From Microbacterium sp. lyk4-40-TSB-66 (GTDB lineage: Bacteria; Actinomycetota; Actinomycetes; Actinomycetales; Microbacteriaceae), in assembly GCF_030209475.1 (NCBI RefSeq), contig NZ_JARVRW010000018.1:21787-85786 (forward strand): a DNA stretch of 64,000 nt, written 5' to 3'. Position numbers and translations under genes: made by a program. Of this stretch, positions 16,127 through 26,000 are shown piece by piece; position 1 is the first letter of the stretch, and every line of letters begins with the position of its first letter. Under the pieces are notes generated by a model that saw only the letters and a program-made list of their open reading frames with translations, did no database searches and was not told the DNA's origin.

Positions 16127-16196
16127 GTCCCACTTGTGGGGGAGTGTGTCCCATTCGTGGCTGGTGAGGGTGGTGGGAAGTCGCCATAAGTGGGAC
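16127..16196. repeat. 70-base palindromic unit, copy 2
   Basis: Second copy of the unit at 16025, in the same orientation, with the same 9-base terminal inverted repeats GTCCCACTT/AAGTGGGAC. Start-to-start distance is 102 bases. The internal words GTGTGTCCCATTCGTGG are identical in both. Confidence 0.75.
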
Positions 16197-16439
16197 GAGG
16201 GTCGACAGGGAGCGGCATGGATGCCATTCCCAGGCGCGGGCTGTAACGTGGTGCGGTCGGCTCTGGACACCGTGCGTGATGCGCGGAATGGGTTTGTAGT
16301 CCAAGGGGCCGATGGACAGGACGCGATCGCGGCCTCGACCATCACTAGTGAATTGGCCCCCGGCCGACGAGAGTCCGGGTTTCGCACCGCCATGAGCGGC
16401 GTCGCTGTTTCGCGCGAACAGAACCCAGGAAGTTTCCTC
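16197..16439 (+). promoter_or_regulatory. Long leader of the DEAD-box-type helicase gene
   Basis: About 200 bases precede the helicase start. A TGTAACGT word at about 16232-16239 could be the -10 region. The leader then contains complementary GGGGCC (about 16308) and GGCCCC (about 16355) segments that could pair across a 40-base loop, and an AGGAAG ribosome site at 16428. Long structured leaders on RNA-helicase genes often mediate cold or autoregulatory control; that is inference here. Confidence 0.35.
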
Positions 16440-18764
16440 ATGCCCAAGAACAAGAAGCCCGCCGGCGGTCGTCCCGCCAAGAATTTCGAGCCGCGCTACG
16501 CCGCTCAGACCTCTTTCCAGGACCGCAAGCGTCGCCCCGGCGCGGAGGGCCCGGCCAAGCCCGGCAGCAAGAGCCCCAGCCACCGCGGCTACCGCCCCGA
16601 GGCGGAGTCGGCCGGTGACAAGGGTCGCTGGAACGCCTCCGATCGCGCCGGCCGCAGCGAGGCCCGTAGCATCCGCACCTCGGCGCGCGACGACCGTCCT
16701 GCCCGTTCGTTCGACGACCGTCCGGCTCGTTCATTCGATCGCACCGATCGCCCCGCCCGGTCGTTCGATCGTGACGAGCGTCCGCGTCGTGACGCCGGCG
16801 AGCGTCCCGCCCGTTCGTTCGACCGCACCGACCGTCCGGCTCGTTCGTTCGATCGCAACGACCGTCCGGCTCGTTCGTTCGATCGCACCGACCGTCCGGC
16901 TCGTTCGTTCGATCGCACCGATCGCCCGGCTCGTTCGTTCGATCGTGACGAGCGTCCTCGTCGTGACGCCGGTGAGCGTCCCGCGCGTTCGTTCGACCGT
17001 AACGATCGCCCCGCGCGTTCGTTCGACGACCGCCCGGCTCGTTCGTTCGACCGCACCGATCGCCCGGCGCGTTCGTTCGACCGCACCGATCGCCCGGCTC
17101 GTTCGTTCGATCGTGACGAGCGTCCTCGTCGTGACGCCGGTGAGCGTCCCGCCCGTTCGTTCGACCGGACCGACCGTCCCGCGCGGTCGTTCGATCGTGA
17201 CGAGCGTCCCCGTCGTGACGCCGGTGAGCGTCCCGCTCGTTCGTTCGACCGTAGCGACCGTCCCGCGCGTTCGTTCGAGGACCGTCCCGCCCGGTCGTTC
17301 GATCGTGACGAGCGTCCCCGTCGTGACGCCGGTGAGCGTCCCGCGCGTTCGTTCGACCGTAGCGACCGCCCCGCGCGTTCGTTCGAGGACCGTCCCGCCC
17401 GGTCGTTCGACCGCAGCGACCGTCCGGCTCGTTCGTTCGACGACCGCCCGCGTCGTAACGACGGCCCGAGCCGCAGCGACTGGAACAACACCCCGAAGCG
17501 CTCGGTCGAGCACGAGCAGCGTGTCGACGTCGTGCACGAGCGCCTGCAGGCGCAGGCGGTGGACGCCGCCACCGAGACTGGCGCCGGCTTCGCCGAGCTC
17601 GGCCTCGGCGACAACCTGGTGCGCGCCCTCGCCGGGCTCGGAGCGGCGAACCCCTTCCCCATCCAGGCCGCCACGGTGAAGCCGATCCTCGACGGTCGTG
17701 ACGTCCTCGCCCGTGGCCGCACCGGCTCGGGCAAGACGATCGCCTTCGGCGCCCCGCTCGTCGAGCGGATCCTGCGCGCCCAGGCCGGTCAGCGTCGCGA
17801 GTTCGGACGCTCGCCCAAGGCGCTCATCCTCGCGCCGACCCGTGAGCTGGCCCTGCAGATCGACGGCACCGTCCAGGTGCTCGCGCGCAGCGTCGGCCTC
17901 TTCACCACGCAGATCTACGGTGGTGTGCCCCAGGCGCGCCAGGTGGGTGCGCTGAAGAAGGGTGTCGACATCGTCATCGGCACCCCCGGCCGCATCGAAG
18001 ACCTCCTCAACCAGGGGAAGCTCGACCTCTCGCAGGTGCAGGTGACCGTGCTCGACGAGGGCGATCACATGTGCGAGCTCGGATTCCTCGAGCCCGTGCA
18101 GCGCATCCTGCGCGCCACTGCGGCCGGCAGCCAGAAGCTGCTGTTCTCGGCCACGCTCGACCGCGAGGTCGCCGCTCTGGTCGAGGAGTTCCTCGTGGAG
18201 CCCGCCGTCTACGAGGTCGCCGGCGAGGACCAGGACTCCGGGACGATCGAGCACCGCGTGCTCGTCATCGACCACCGCGACAAGGCCGAGATCCTCGGCT
18301 CGCTCGTCGACCGGGCGGGCAAGACCCTCGTCTTCGCCCGCACCCGCGCGTACGCCGAGATGCTCGCGGAGCAGTTCGACGATGCCGGCGTCGCCGCGGT
18401 CGCCCTGCACGGCGACCTGAACCAGCAGAAGCGCACCCGCAACCTCGAGAAGCTCACTTCGGGACGCGTCAACGTGCTCGTCGCCACCGACGTCGCCGCG
18501 CGCGGCATCCACGTCGACGACATCGACCTGGTCATCCAGGCCGACGCGCCCGATGAGTACAAGACGTACCTGCACCGTTCGGGCCGCACAGGCCGCGCCG
18601 GTCGCAGCGGCACCGTGGTGACCCTGATCACGCGTCAGCGTCAGCGTCGCATGACCGAACTGCTCGACCGGGCGGAGATCCAGGCACCGTTCGAGCCGGC
18701 GCAGCTCGGCGACGACCTGATCGAGGAGATCTCGGGTCGCCAGTTGGCGAACGTCACCGCGTAA
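16440..18764 (+). CDS. DEAD-box-family RNA helicase (motif II DEGD) with N-terminal RPARSF repeat tract
   Basis: A 774-residue protein. Residues 1-83 are basic. Residues about 84-340 are a repeat tract with 22 copies of RPARSF separated by D-R-T/N/S-D linkers and five RDERPRRDAGE inserts. The rest is a full helicase core: Q motif NPFPIQAAT, Walker A RTGSGKT, APTRELALQ, TPGR, SAT, ATDVAARGIHV and HRSGRTGRAGR. Motif II reads DEGD instead of DEAD (VLDEGDHM), keeping the catalytic D-E. The start at 16440 follows AGGAAG. It probably unwinds structured RNA, and the Arg/Phe-rich low-complexity tract likely binds RNA or drives condensate formation. A terminator follows. Confidence 0.9.
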   Translation: MPKNKKPAGGRPAKNFEPRYAAQTSFQDRKRRPGAEGPAKPGSKSPSHRGYRPEAESAGDKGRWNASDRAGRSEARSIRTSARDDRPARSFDDRPARSFDRTDRPARSFDRDERPRRDAGERPARSFDRTDRPARSFDRNDRPARSFDRTDRPARSFDRTDRPARSFDRDERPRRDAGERPARSFDRNDRPARSFDDRPARSFDRTDRPARSFDRTDRPARSFDRDERPRRDAGERPARSFDRTDRPARSFDRDERPRRDAGERPARSFDRSDRPARSFEDRPARSFDRDERPRRDAGERPARSFDRSDRPARSFEDRPARSFDRSDRPARSFDDRPRRNDGPSRSDWNNTPKRSVEHEQRVDVVHERLQAQAVDAATETGAGFAELGLGDNLVRALAGLGAANPFPIQAATVKPILDGRDVLARGRTGSGKTIAFGAPLVERILRAQAGQRREFGRSPKALILAPTRELALQIDGTVQVLARSVGLFTTQIYGGVPQARQVGALKKGVDIVIGTPGRIEDLLNQGKLDLSQVQVTVLDEGDHMCELGFLEPVQRILRATAAGSQKLLFSATLDREVAALVEEFLVEPAVYEVAGEDQDSGTIEHRVLVIDHRDKAEILGSLVDRAGKTLVFARTRAYAEMLAEQFDDAGVAAVALHGDLNQQKRTRNLEKLTSGRVNVLVATDVAARGIHVDDIDLVIQADAPDEYKTYLHRSGRTGRAGRSGTVVTLITRQRQRRMTELLDRAEIQAPFEPAQLGDDLIEEISGRQLANVTA
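16689..17459 (+). repeat. Coding tandem repeat encoding RPARSF units
   Basis: About 770 bases in which CCCGCTCGTTCGTTCGA-like words recur every 24-27 bases, encoding 22 RPARSF units and five longer RDERPRRDAGE inserts. Synonymous drift between copies (CCGGCTCGT, CCCGCGCGT, CCCGCCCGG) shows that the protein repeat is kept by selection, not just recent slippage. Larger blocks of about 81-162 bases are also duplicated within it, so copy number probably varies between strains. Confidence 0.9.
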
Positions 18765-18776
18765 GCGTGTGCATCG

Positions 18777-18806
18777 AAACCCCCGTCGCGCGTGCGGCGG
18801 GGGTTT
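18777..18806 (+). terminator. Terminator after the helicase gene
   Basis: AAACCCCCGTCGC and GCGGCGGGGGTTT form a 13-base stem with one mismatch and a GCGT loop, 12 bases after the helicase stop codon. The stem ends in TTT, as in intrinsic terminators. Confidence 0.8.
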
Positions 18807-18810
18807 CGCG

Positions 18811-19059
18811 CGTTCGGGACCGGGCGGCTCCGTGTGCCAGACCGACGTGGGCTCGCCGGCGGGCGCGACCCTCGTTTCGGGACCGGGCGGCTCCGTGTGC
18901 CAGACCAACGTGGGCTCGCCGGCGGGCACGACCCGCGTTTCAGGACCGGGCGACTCGGTGCCAGACCAACGTGGACTCGCCGGCGGACGCGACCCTCGTT
19001 TCGGGAACGGGCGGCTCTGTGTGTCAGAACAGCGTGGGCTCGCTGGCCGGCGCGACCCT
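18811..19059. repeat. Four tandem copies of a ~62-base element
   Basis: Units start at 18811, 18873, 18936 and 18997. The consensus begins CGTTTCGGGACCGGGCGGCT and continues CCGTGTGCCAGACCAACGTG. The fourth copy is the most diverged and runs into the 3' end of the minus-strand radical SAM gene, whose last codons lie inside it. Copies 1-3 fill the otherwise gene-free stretch between the helicase terminator and that gene. It is not CRISPR, since there are no distinct spacers. Confidence 0.8.
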
Positions 19060-20145
19060 CGGCCGGGCGGATGCCGTGGCCCCCGTGCTGCGGATCGGTC
19101 CCAGGCTGCTGCTCTCGGGTGCACGGGCGGCGAGTCCCGGTTGCGGACGACCGCGCGGGTGTTCGTCTTCGTCCCAGCCGTCGAGCCGGTGCATCCGCAG
19201 CAGCGGGCGCATGCGCTTGCCGAGCCACGTGCGGTAGGCCTTCGGAGCGCTCGTGGACACGCCGGGGTACAGCCCGCGGTACGAAGAGACGAGGTGAGGG
19301 TGCTCGCGCTCCAGCCACTGCAGGAACCACTGCTTCGCTCCCGGGCGCAGGTGCAGGGCACCGTAGACGACGCGGGCCGCTCCCGCGGCGCGGATCTGCG
19401 CGAGGGCGTCGTCGAGCACGGCGATGGAGTCGGTGAGGTGCGGCAGGATCGGCATGAGGAAGACCGTCACGCGGAAGCCCGCGGCCGTCGCCGCACGCAC
19501 GGTGTCGAGGCGTGCCGCAGCGCTCGGAGTGCCGGGCTCGATCGATTTCTGCAGGACGTCGTCGAAGACGGCGATCGACATCGCGAGGGTGACCTTCACC
19601 TCGCGCGAGGCGTCGGTCAGCAACGGCAGGTCACGCCGCAGCAGGGTGCCCTTCGTGAGGATCGAGAACGGCGTGCCGTTCTCGGTGAGCGCCCCGACGA
19701 TGTCGGGCATGAGGCGGTAACGTCCCTCGGCGCGCTGGTAAGGATCGGTGTTCGTGCCGAGCATGACGGGCTCGCGAGCCCACGACCCGCGCCGGAGTTC
19801 GGTGCGCAGCACGTCGGCGACGTTGATCTTCACGACGATCTGCGAATCGAAGTCCGCGCCGTAGTCGAGGTCGAGGTACTCGTGCGTCTTCCGCGCAAAG
19901 CAGTATGTGCATTGATGCCCGCAACCCCGATACGGGTTCACCGTCCAGTCGAACGGCATCGCCGAGGCGCCGGGGACACGGTTGAGGGCGCTCTTGGCCA
20001 TCACCTCGTGGAAGGTCATTCCGGCGAACTCGGGCGTGGTCACCGACCGCACCAGACCGTCCATGCGCTCCATGCCCGGGAGTGCGGCCGCGTCGTCGAC
20101 GCCCAACTGCTGCCCTTGCCACCTCATCTCCTCATTCGAACACAT
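19024..20145 (-). CDS. Rv2578c-family radical SAM protein
   Basis: A 373-residue radical SAM protein of the Rv2578c type (spore-photoproduct-lyase-like). The cluster motif is C-x3-C-x2-C in YRGCGHQCTYCFARKTHEYL. Other conserved segments are FHEVMAKSALNRVP, MLGTNTDPYQRAEGRY and SILTKGTLLRRDLPLL. Reaction unknown; such proteins are often guessed to act in nucleic-acid repair or RNA modification. Start: ATG 20145 sits 6 bases after TGTAAT, suggesting a leaderless message; the second ATG at 20127 gives the more family-like N-terminus MRWQGQQ. The last about 12 residues are encoded by a diverged copy of the 62-base repeat that follows downstream. Confidence 0.87.
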   Translation of the reverse strand: MCSNEEMRWQGQQLGVDDAAALPGMERMDGLVRSVTTPEFAGMTFHEVMAKSALNRVPGASAMPFDWTVNPYRGCGHQCTYCFARKTHEYLDLDYGADFDSQIVVKINVADVLRTELRRGSWAREPVMLGTNTDPYQRAEGRYRLMPDIVGALTENGTPFSILTKGTLLRRDLPLLTDASREVKVTLAMSIAVFDDVLQKSIEPGTPSAAARLDTVRAATAAGFRVTVFLMPILPHLTDSIAVLDDALAQIRAAGAARVVYGALHLRPGAKQWFLQWLEREHPHLVSSYRGLYPGVSTSAPKAYRTWLGKRMRPLLRMHRLDGWDEDEHPRGRPQPGLAARAPESSSLGPIRSTGATASARPRVAPASEPTLF

Positions 20146-20246
20146 GTACTAATTACACGCAAGCGCGATCGCCTAAGAGGCGAACATCTCGCGGACCATC
20201 GGGCGGGGTCATGCCGCTTTCAGGATCCGGCGAGAGAATGGGTCGA

Positions 20247-21374
20247 GTGACGCCCCCCGATCCCTCGCTCTCGCCCCGCCGCGCCGCGCGCGCGGAGGCC
20301 GAGCGACTCGCGACGGCGGCGCTCGAGGTCACACCCCCGGTCGAGCCGGTGACGCGCCGACGGCTCCGCGCGGAGAGCGACGTCCCCACCGCCCGTCCGG
20401 GCGTCGGCATCCGAGCACTTCTCGCCGCCCCGGGCGGCACGCTCGTTGTACGCCGTCGTCGCGCGGGCGTGCTCGCGGCCGCCGTGCTGGTCGTGGTCGC
20501 GGGAGCCGTCGCGATCGGCGCCGCCGCCTCGGCGGGAGGAAGCGGAGAGGTGGCGCAGCCCGCAGCCGTCGACACGGTCGCCGCGTTCCAGGGACCGCCC
20601 GCCGTCCCGGCGGAGGGCCTCCCCGTCCCGCAGTTCGCGGCCGTCCCCGCGACCCCCACCCCGTGCGACGACCCGGCCTTCACCGCGGCCCTCGCCTCGG
20701 GAGACGACGCCGCCGCCATCTCCGCCGTCGGCGGGGGGAGCGCCTTCCGCGCAGCGGTGGCATCCGGAATCGCTCCGTGCGTCTCGCTGTCGGATCCGAA
20801 CCGCGAATGGGTCGTCGTCAACAAACAGCGCCCCCTCGACCCGCTCGACTACCGCGCCGGGGATCTCGTCATGCCGCAGAACGTTCGCGCGCTCGAGGAG
20901 TCGGCGCTGCGTTCCGCTCCCGCGAGCGCGCTGACCGAACTGGTGCGGGCGGCATCCGATGCCGGGGCGGGCGAGATCGGGTACCTCAGCGCGTTCCGCT
21001 CGTACTCGACGCAGCAGTCGACCTACGCCGGCCGCGTCGACGTCGGCGGCGTCGAGGAGGCCGACCGCGAGAGCGCGCGAGCGGGCTACAGCGAGCACCA
21101 GACGGGGCTGGCCGTCGACATCGTGCCGTGCGACGGCTCCTGCGGGACCCTCGACGACATCGCCTCGTCACCGCAGGGGGCGTGGGTGCGGGATCACGCG
21201 TGGGAGTACGGCTTCATCACGCGCTACGCCGAGGGGCGTGAGAGCGTCAGCGGATACCTGCCCGAGGCGTGGCATCAGCGCTACATCGGTCGTGAGCTCG
21301 CCCGTGCCTACCACGAGGGCGGGTACACCACGCTGGAGGAGTTCTTCGGCCTGCCGGCGGCGCCGACGTACTGA
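20247..21374 (+). CDS. D-Ala-D-Ala carboxypeptidase-like M15 (VanY-type) peptidase, membrane anchored
   Basis: A 375-residue protein: about 70 cytoplasmic residues, one transmembrane helix (VLAAAVLVVVAGAVAIGA, near residue 75), a linker, and an extracellular M15B/VanY domain from about residue 190. Zinc and catalytic motifs are YSEHQTGLAVDIVP (S-x-H-x6-D pattern) and EAWHQRYIG. It trims D-Ala from peptidoglycan stem peptides. Start: GTG 20247 follows a GAGAAT -10-like box by 7 bases; ATG 20238, three codons upstream, is the alternative. It is convergent with the LCP gene, with a hairpin between. Confidence 0.85.
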   Translation: MTPPDPSLSPRRAARAEAERLATAALEVTPPVEPVTRRRLRAESDVPTARPGVGIRALLAAPGGTLVVRRRRAGVLAAAVLVVVAGAVAIGAAASAGGSGEVAQPAAVDTVAAFQGPPAVPAEGLPVPQFAAVPATPTPCDDPAFTAALASGDDAAAISAVGGGSAFRAAVASGIAPCVSLSDPNREWVVVNKQRPLDPLDYRAGDLVMPQNVRALEESALRSAPASALTELVRAASDAGAGEIGYLSAFRSYSTQQSTYAGRVDVGGVEEADRESARAGYSEHQTGLAVDIVPCDGSCGTLDDIASSPQGAWVRDHAWEYGFITRYAEGRESVSGYLPEAWHQRYIGRELARAYHEGGYTTLEEFFGLPAAPTY

Positions 21375-21481
21375 TCCCGGATGCCGGGAGTCCCTCGGGC
21401 GGGGCGGCCTGCGCCCGTCGACCTCTCCCGCGCTGCGGTGGGTCGGGCTCATCGGGGCTCAGGGGCCCGGCGCGAGGCGGA

Positions 21482-21506
21482 GGAGGCTGAGCCTGTCGAA
21501 GCCTCC
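21482..21506. terminator. Bidirectional hairpin between convergent VanY-like and LCP genes
   Basis: GGAGGCT and AGCCTCC form a perfect 7-base stem around GAGCCTGTCGA, the core of the dispersed REP-like element also seen near 620 and 55100. Its place between two convergent stop codons suggests use as a two-way terminator. Confidence 0.55.
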
Positions 21507-21544
21507 GGTCCCGACAGTGGTCCGCGGCGGATGCCCGGGGCGCG

Positions 21545-22798
21545 TCAGTTGACGACGCCCGCGCTGCAGGTCTGCTGCGCCGCGCTGGATCCGCTGATCG
21601 AGGGCGGCAGCGCGACCGCCCCGGTCGACGGGTCGACGGTCCCCGGCTCGACCTCCTCGGTGGCTGGGGCATCCTCCGTCTGCGACTCGTCGGGGGTCGG
21701 GGTGGGGTCGGCCACCACGGTCCCGCCGTTGACGGCGACGTCCCCGGTCACCTCGATCGCCTGGTTGGCGGCGAGGGCGTCCCAGAGCACCTGCGCGGCG
21801 GACCAGTTGGGGGCGACGCGGTTGGGGTCGGACGGCGAGTCGACCGTCGGATACTGCACGAAGACGATGTCTTCGAACGGCACGTCCTTGACCGCCTGGG
21901 CGACCTGCACCAGCGTCAGGGGATTGGTGAGGCTCTGCGTCGGGGTGACGTTGCGGAGACCCGTGGATGCCAGACGGAACAGCGTCGCGGGATTCGACAG
22001 CACCTCCTCGCTGACGAGCTTGCGGGCCAATCGCGACATGTACTGCTGCTGGTTGCTCACGCGGGCGAGGTCGCTGCCGCCCACGCCGTAGCGGGTGCGG
22101 AGGAACTGCAGGGCCTCGACCCCCTGGATGGTGCGGGGCCCGGCCGCCCAGTCGATGCCCGTGTTCTCGTCGCGCATGTCGCTGGCCAGGCAGATCTCGA
22201 CGCCGCCGATCGCGTTGGTGATCTCGATCACCCCGCCGAAGGTGACCATCGCGCCGAACTGGATCTGCTGGCCGCTCATGTCGGAGATCGCCGTGATCAC
22301 GCACGACAGTCCGCCGTAGGTGTAGAGCTCGTTGATCTGCAGGTAGCCGCCGTCGAAGCGGCCGCCCTCGGAGGTGTCGCAGGGGGGAGCCTCGAACACC
22401 AGGTCGCGCGGGAACGAGACGACGGTGACCTTTCGAGGCGCGTCCGAGATGTGCACGAGGATGTTCACGTCGTTGAGTCGGCCCTCGGAGTCCGGACCCT
22501 CACAGCGCTCGCCGAAGAGGGCGATGAGGTTCTCCTCGCACGCGTCGATGCCGACGACCATCATGTTGACGCCGCCCTCGAGCCGGCCGAGGTCGGGTGG
22601 CACCGGCGGTTGGTTCTCGACGGCGACGGCCTCGTCGACGAATTCCGACGTGAGGTCGTAGGCGGTGTACGAGGCGACGCCGAGCGCCGACACGACCGCG
22701 ACGACCGCCGCCACGGCGATGAGGGTGGCGAGCTGGCCGAGCGGATGCGGGGAGCGCAGGCGTGCGTGCTGTGCGACGGTGCGACGGCGCCGGGGCAT
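21545..22798 (-). CDS. LytR-CpsA-Psr (LCP) family cell-wall glycopolymer ligase
   Basis: A 417-residue type II membrane protein: basic N-terminus (MPRRRR), one helix at about residues 22-45 and an extracellular LCP domain. Conserved LCP elements include MMVVGIDACEENL, the Asp-Arg type region RLNDVNILVHI with VTVVSFPRDLVFE, and later GVEALQFLRTRYGVGGSDLARVSNQQQYM. LCP enzymes move lipid-linked glycopolymers onto peptidoglycan. A strong GAGGAGGAG ribosome site precedes ATG 22798. The C-terminal about 50 residues are Thr/Pro/Glu-rich and probably unstructured. Extra Cys residues in the outer domain could form disulfides. Confidence 0.9.
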   Translation of the reverse strand: MPRRRRTVAQHARLRSPHPLGQLATLIAVAAVVAVVSALGVASYTAYDLTSEFVDEAVAVENQPPVPPDLGRLEGGVNMMVVGIDACEENLIALFGERCEGPDSEGRLNDVNILVHISDAPRKVTVVSFPRDLVFEAPPCDTSEGGRFDGGYLQINELYTYGGLSCVITAISDMSGQQIQFGAMVTFGGVIEITNAIGGVEICLASDMRDENTGIDWAAGPRTIQGVEALQFLRTRYGVGGSDLARVSNQQQYMSRLARKLVSEEVLSNPATLFRLASTGLRNVTPTQSLTNPLTLVQVAQAVKDVPFEDIVFVQYPTVDSPSDPNRVAPNWSAAQVLWDALAANQAIEVTGDVAVNGGTVVADPTPTPDESQTEDAPATEEVEPGTVDPSTGAVALPPSISGSSAAQQTCSAGVVN

Positions 22799-23020
22799 GG
22801 CGGCTCCTCCTCGGGTTTCGTCGCAGTCTAGGGCCGCGGGTTCGCGACGACGGCGTGACGCGGCCCCGCCTCCATGTCGCGAAGGGCGCTCGATTCCCCC
22901 GTTTTTCAGACGGCGTCCAAACTGAGCATTGGTGATCAATCTCCTCTGGGTTATGTTTGTGCAACGCGCGCCAATGATGCCGCGCATTTCGCTCATTCAT
23001 CCCCCCGTTTGGAGCGCACT

Positions 23021-26000
23021 ATGGGTCGAACCCTGCGTTCGGTCGCGGCCATCACCCTGGCCGGACTGTTCACCGCTACCGGAGCCACCGCCGTACAGGC
23101 CGCTGACGTGGGCGCGGGGGTGACGCCCCCCACCCCCATCGAATCGTCGACGGGCCGCTACATCGTCGTGCTCGACGAGGCCCCCGTCGCCACCTACGGC
23201 GGCGGAGAAGCCGGCTTGGAAGCCACCAAGTCCGAGGACGCGAAGCTCGACCCGGACTCCCCGGCGGCCCGCGAGTACTCGGCATTCCTCGAGCAGCGCC
23301 AGCAGGATGTCGCCGATGAGGCCGGAGTCCGCCCCGACACGACGTACACCGTCGCGGTCAACGGCTTCAGCGCCTCGATGGACCCGAACCAGGCGGCGAA
23401 GCTCGCCGCGACCGAGGGCGTGCAGAAGGTCGTCCCCGACGAGATCCGCCACCCCGACGCCGTCCCCTCGACCGAGTTCCTCGGCCTCGAGGGTGACGAC
23501 GGCGTCTGGCAGCGCGTCGGCGGAACCGATGCCGCGGGTGCGGGTGTGGTGGTCGGTGTGATCGACACCGGCATCGCGCCCGAGAACCCCTCCTTCGCGG
23601 GCGAACCGCTCGGCACCACCGCGGGCGACGAGCCGTACCTCGACGGCAACGACGTCGTGTTCCGCAAAGCCGACGGCTCCGACTTCCGCTCGCCCCGCGT
23701 CGCCGAGGGCAACGGCTGGTCGCTGTCGGACTACTCCACCAAGCTGGTCGGTGCCCGGTACTTCGACCAGGGTGCGGCCGCCACCGGATTCACGTTCGAG
23801 GCAGACTACGTCTCGCCCCGCGACGGTGACACCCACGGCTCGCACACGGCCAGCACCGCGGCCGGCAACACCGGCGTGGACGCCAACGTGGAGGGCGTGG
23901 ACTTCGGCGCCATCTCCGGCGTCGCCCCCGCGGCCAAGGTCGCCGCGTACAAGGCGTGCTGGGCCGGCCCCGACCCGCTCGTGACGACGGACGACGTCTG
24001 CGCCCTGAGCGACCTGCTCGGCGCCATCAACGCCGCCGTCGAAGACAACGTCGACGTCATCAACTACTCGATCGGTGGCGGAGCTGCGAGCTCCACGTTC
24101 GCCCTCGAGGACCAGGCGTTCTTCAACGCCGCAGCGGCCGGCGTCTTCGTCGCCGTCTCGGCGGGCAACTCCGGCCCCGACGCGTCGACGGCCGACCACG
24201 CGTCGCCCTGGTACACCACGGTCGCGGCCTCCACGATCCCGACCTACGAGGGCACGGTCACGCTGCCGAACGGCTTCGAAGCCGCCGGCGCCTCGATCTC
24301 GGTCCCCGCGGGGCAGGAGGTCACGGCTCCCGTGGTCTACGCCGGCGACATCGCGGCATCCGGTACCGATCCGGCGAATGCGGCCCTGTGCCTGCTCGGA
24401 TCGCTCGACCCCGCGCAGGCGGCGGGCAAGATCGTCGTGTGCGACCGCGGGCAGAACGCCCGCGTCGAGAAGTCGCAGGCCGTGAAGGACGCCGGGGGCG
24501 TCGGCATGATCCTCGTCAACGTCACCCCCGCCTCGGTCGACAACGACTTCCACGCGGTGCCGACCGTGCACCTCGACGCGCGGTACCGTGACGCGCTGCT
24601 GGCCTACGTGCGGGAGACCCCGGATGCCACGGCCACCCTCGTCGGAGAGAACATCACCGACGAGGTGACCCCGACCCCGCAGGTCGCGGGCTTCTCGAGC
24701 CGCGGCCCGATGCTGGCCGACGGGAGCGACATCCTCAAGCCCGACGTCTCGGCGCCCGGCGTCGCGATCCTCGCGGCAGCAGCCAACGCCCCCGGCGCCG
24801 AACCGGCGTACGAGTTCCTCTCGGGCACGTCGATGTCGTCGCCCCACGTGGCGGGACTCGCGGCCCTCTACTTCGGCGAACGCCCGCAGGCGACCCCCGC
24901 CGAGGTCAAGTCGGCGATGATGACCACCGCCTACGACACCGTGGACGCCGAGGGCGCTCCCGTCGAAGACCCGTTCGCCGAAGGTGCCGGGCACGTCGAC
25001 CCGACGAAGTACTTCGACCCGGGTCTGCTGTACCTCAACGGTTCCGCCGACTGGGCGGCGTTCCTCCAGGGCAAGGGCCTGTACGACTTCGGCGTCGCGC
25101 CGATCGACGGCAGCGACCTGAACCTCGCGTCGATCTCGATCGGCTCGCTGGCCAAGCCGCAGACGGTGACCCGCACGGTTACCTCGACGCAGGCCGGTTC
25201 GTTCTCGGCATCCATCGAGGTGCCCGGAGTGGATGCCGTGGTCGAGCCCGCGACGCTGGACTTCGCCGCGGCGGGCGAGGAGAAGACCTTCACGGTGACC
25301 TTCTCGCGCACGACGGCCGAAGCCGAGCAGTGGGCGACCGGTTTCCTCACCTGGACGAGCGGCGACACCCAGGTGCGCTCGCCGATCGCGATCCGGCCGA
25401 CGACCGCCGAGGCACCCGCCGAGGTGTCGGGCACGGGTCTGTCGGGTTCGGTGGAGGTGGGCATCCTGCCCGGGATCAGTGGCGAACTGCCCCTGAACCT
25501 GTCGGGTCTGAGCGCTCTCACCCTGCTGACCGACCCCGACAACCCCGTCGAGGGGCACTCGGGCGACCAGGACTCCGGTGACGCAGACGGCTACGTCCGG
25601 TGGGTCGTCGAGGTGCCCGAGGGCACGACGCTCTCGCGCTTCGACCTCGACTCGTCCGATGACGCCGGCAGCGACCTCGACCTGTTCGTCTCGCGTGTCG
25701 TCAGCCCCGACGACCTGCGGTACTACGAACGGTTCACCTCCGCGACGGCCTCGGCCGACGAGCAGGTGTCGCTGTCGAACCCGACCCCGGGTACCTACCT
25801 CGTCGAGGCGAACGTGTACTCGTTCACCGCGCCGTTCACGTGGGATATGACCTACGCCAACGTCGCCCCCGGCGGCGAGGGCCAGCTCACGGCGACGCCG
25901 AACCCGCTCACCGTGCAGCAGGGCGTCGAGACGACCTACGACCTGTCGTGGCAGGGCCTGGCTCCCCAGACCCGCTACCTCGGCGTGGTGACCTACGGCG

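Noticed and set aside
18811..19059. Regular repeats considered as a CRISPR array
   Set aside because: The ~62-base units are contiguous and similar along their whole length, with no unique spacers and no cas genes nearby.
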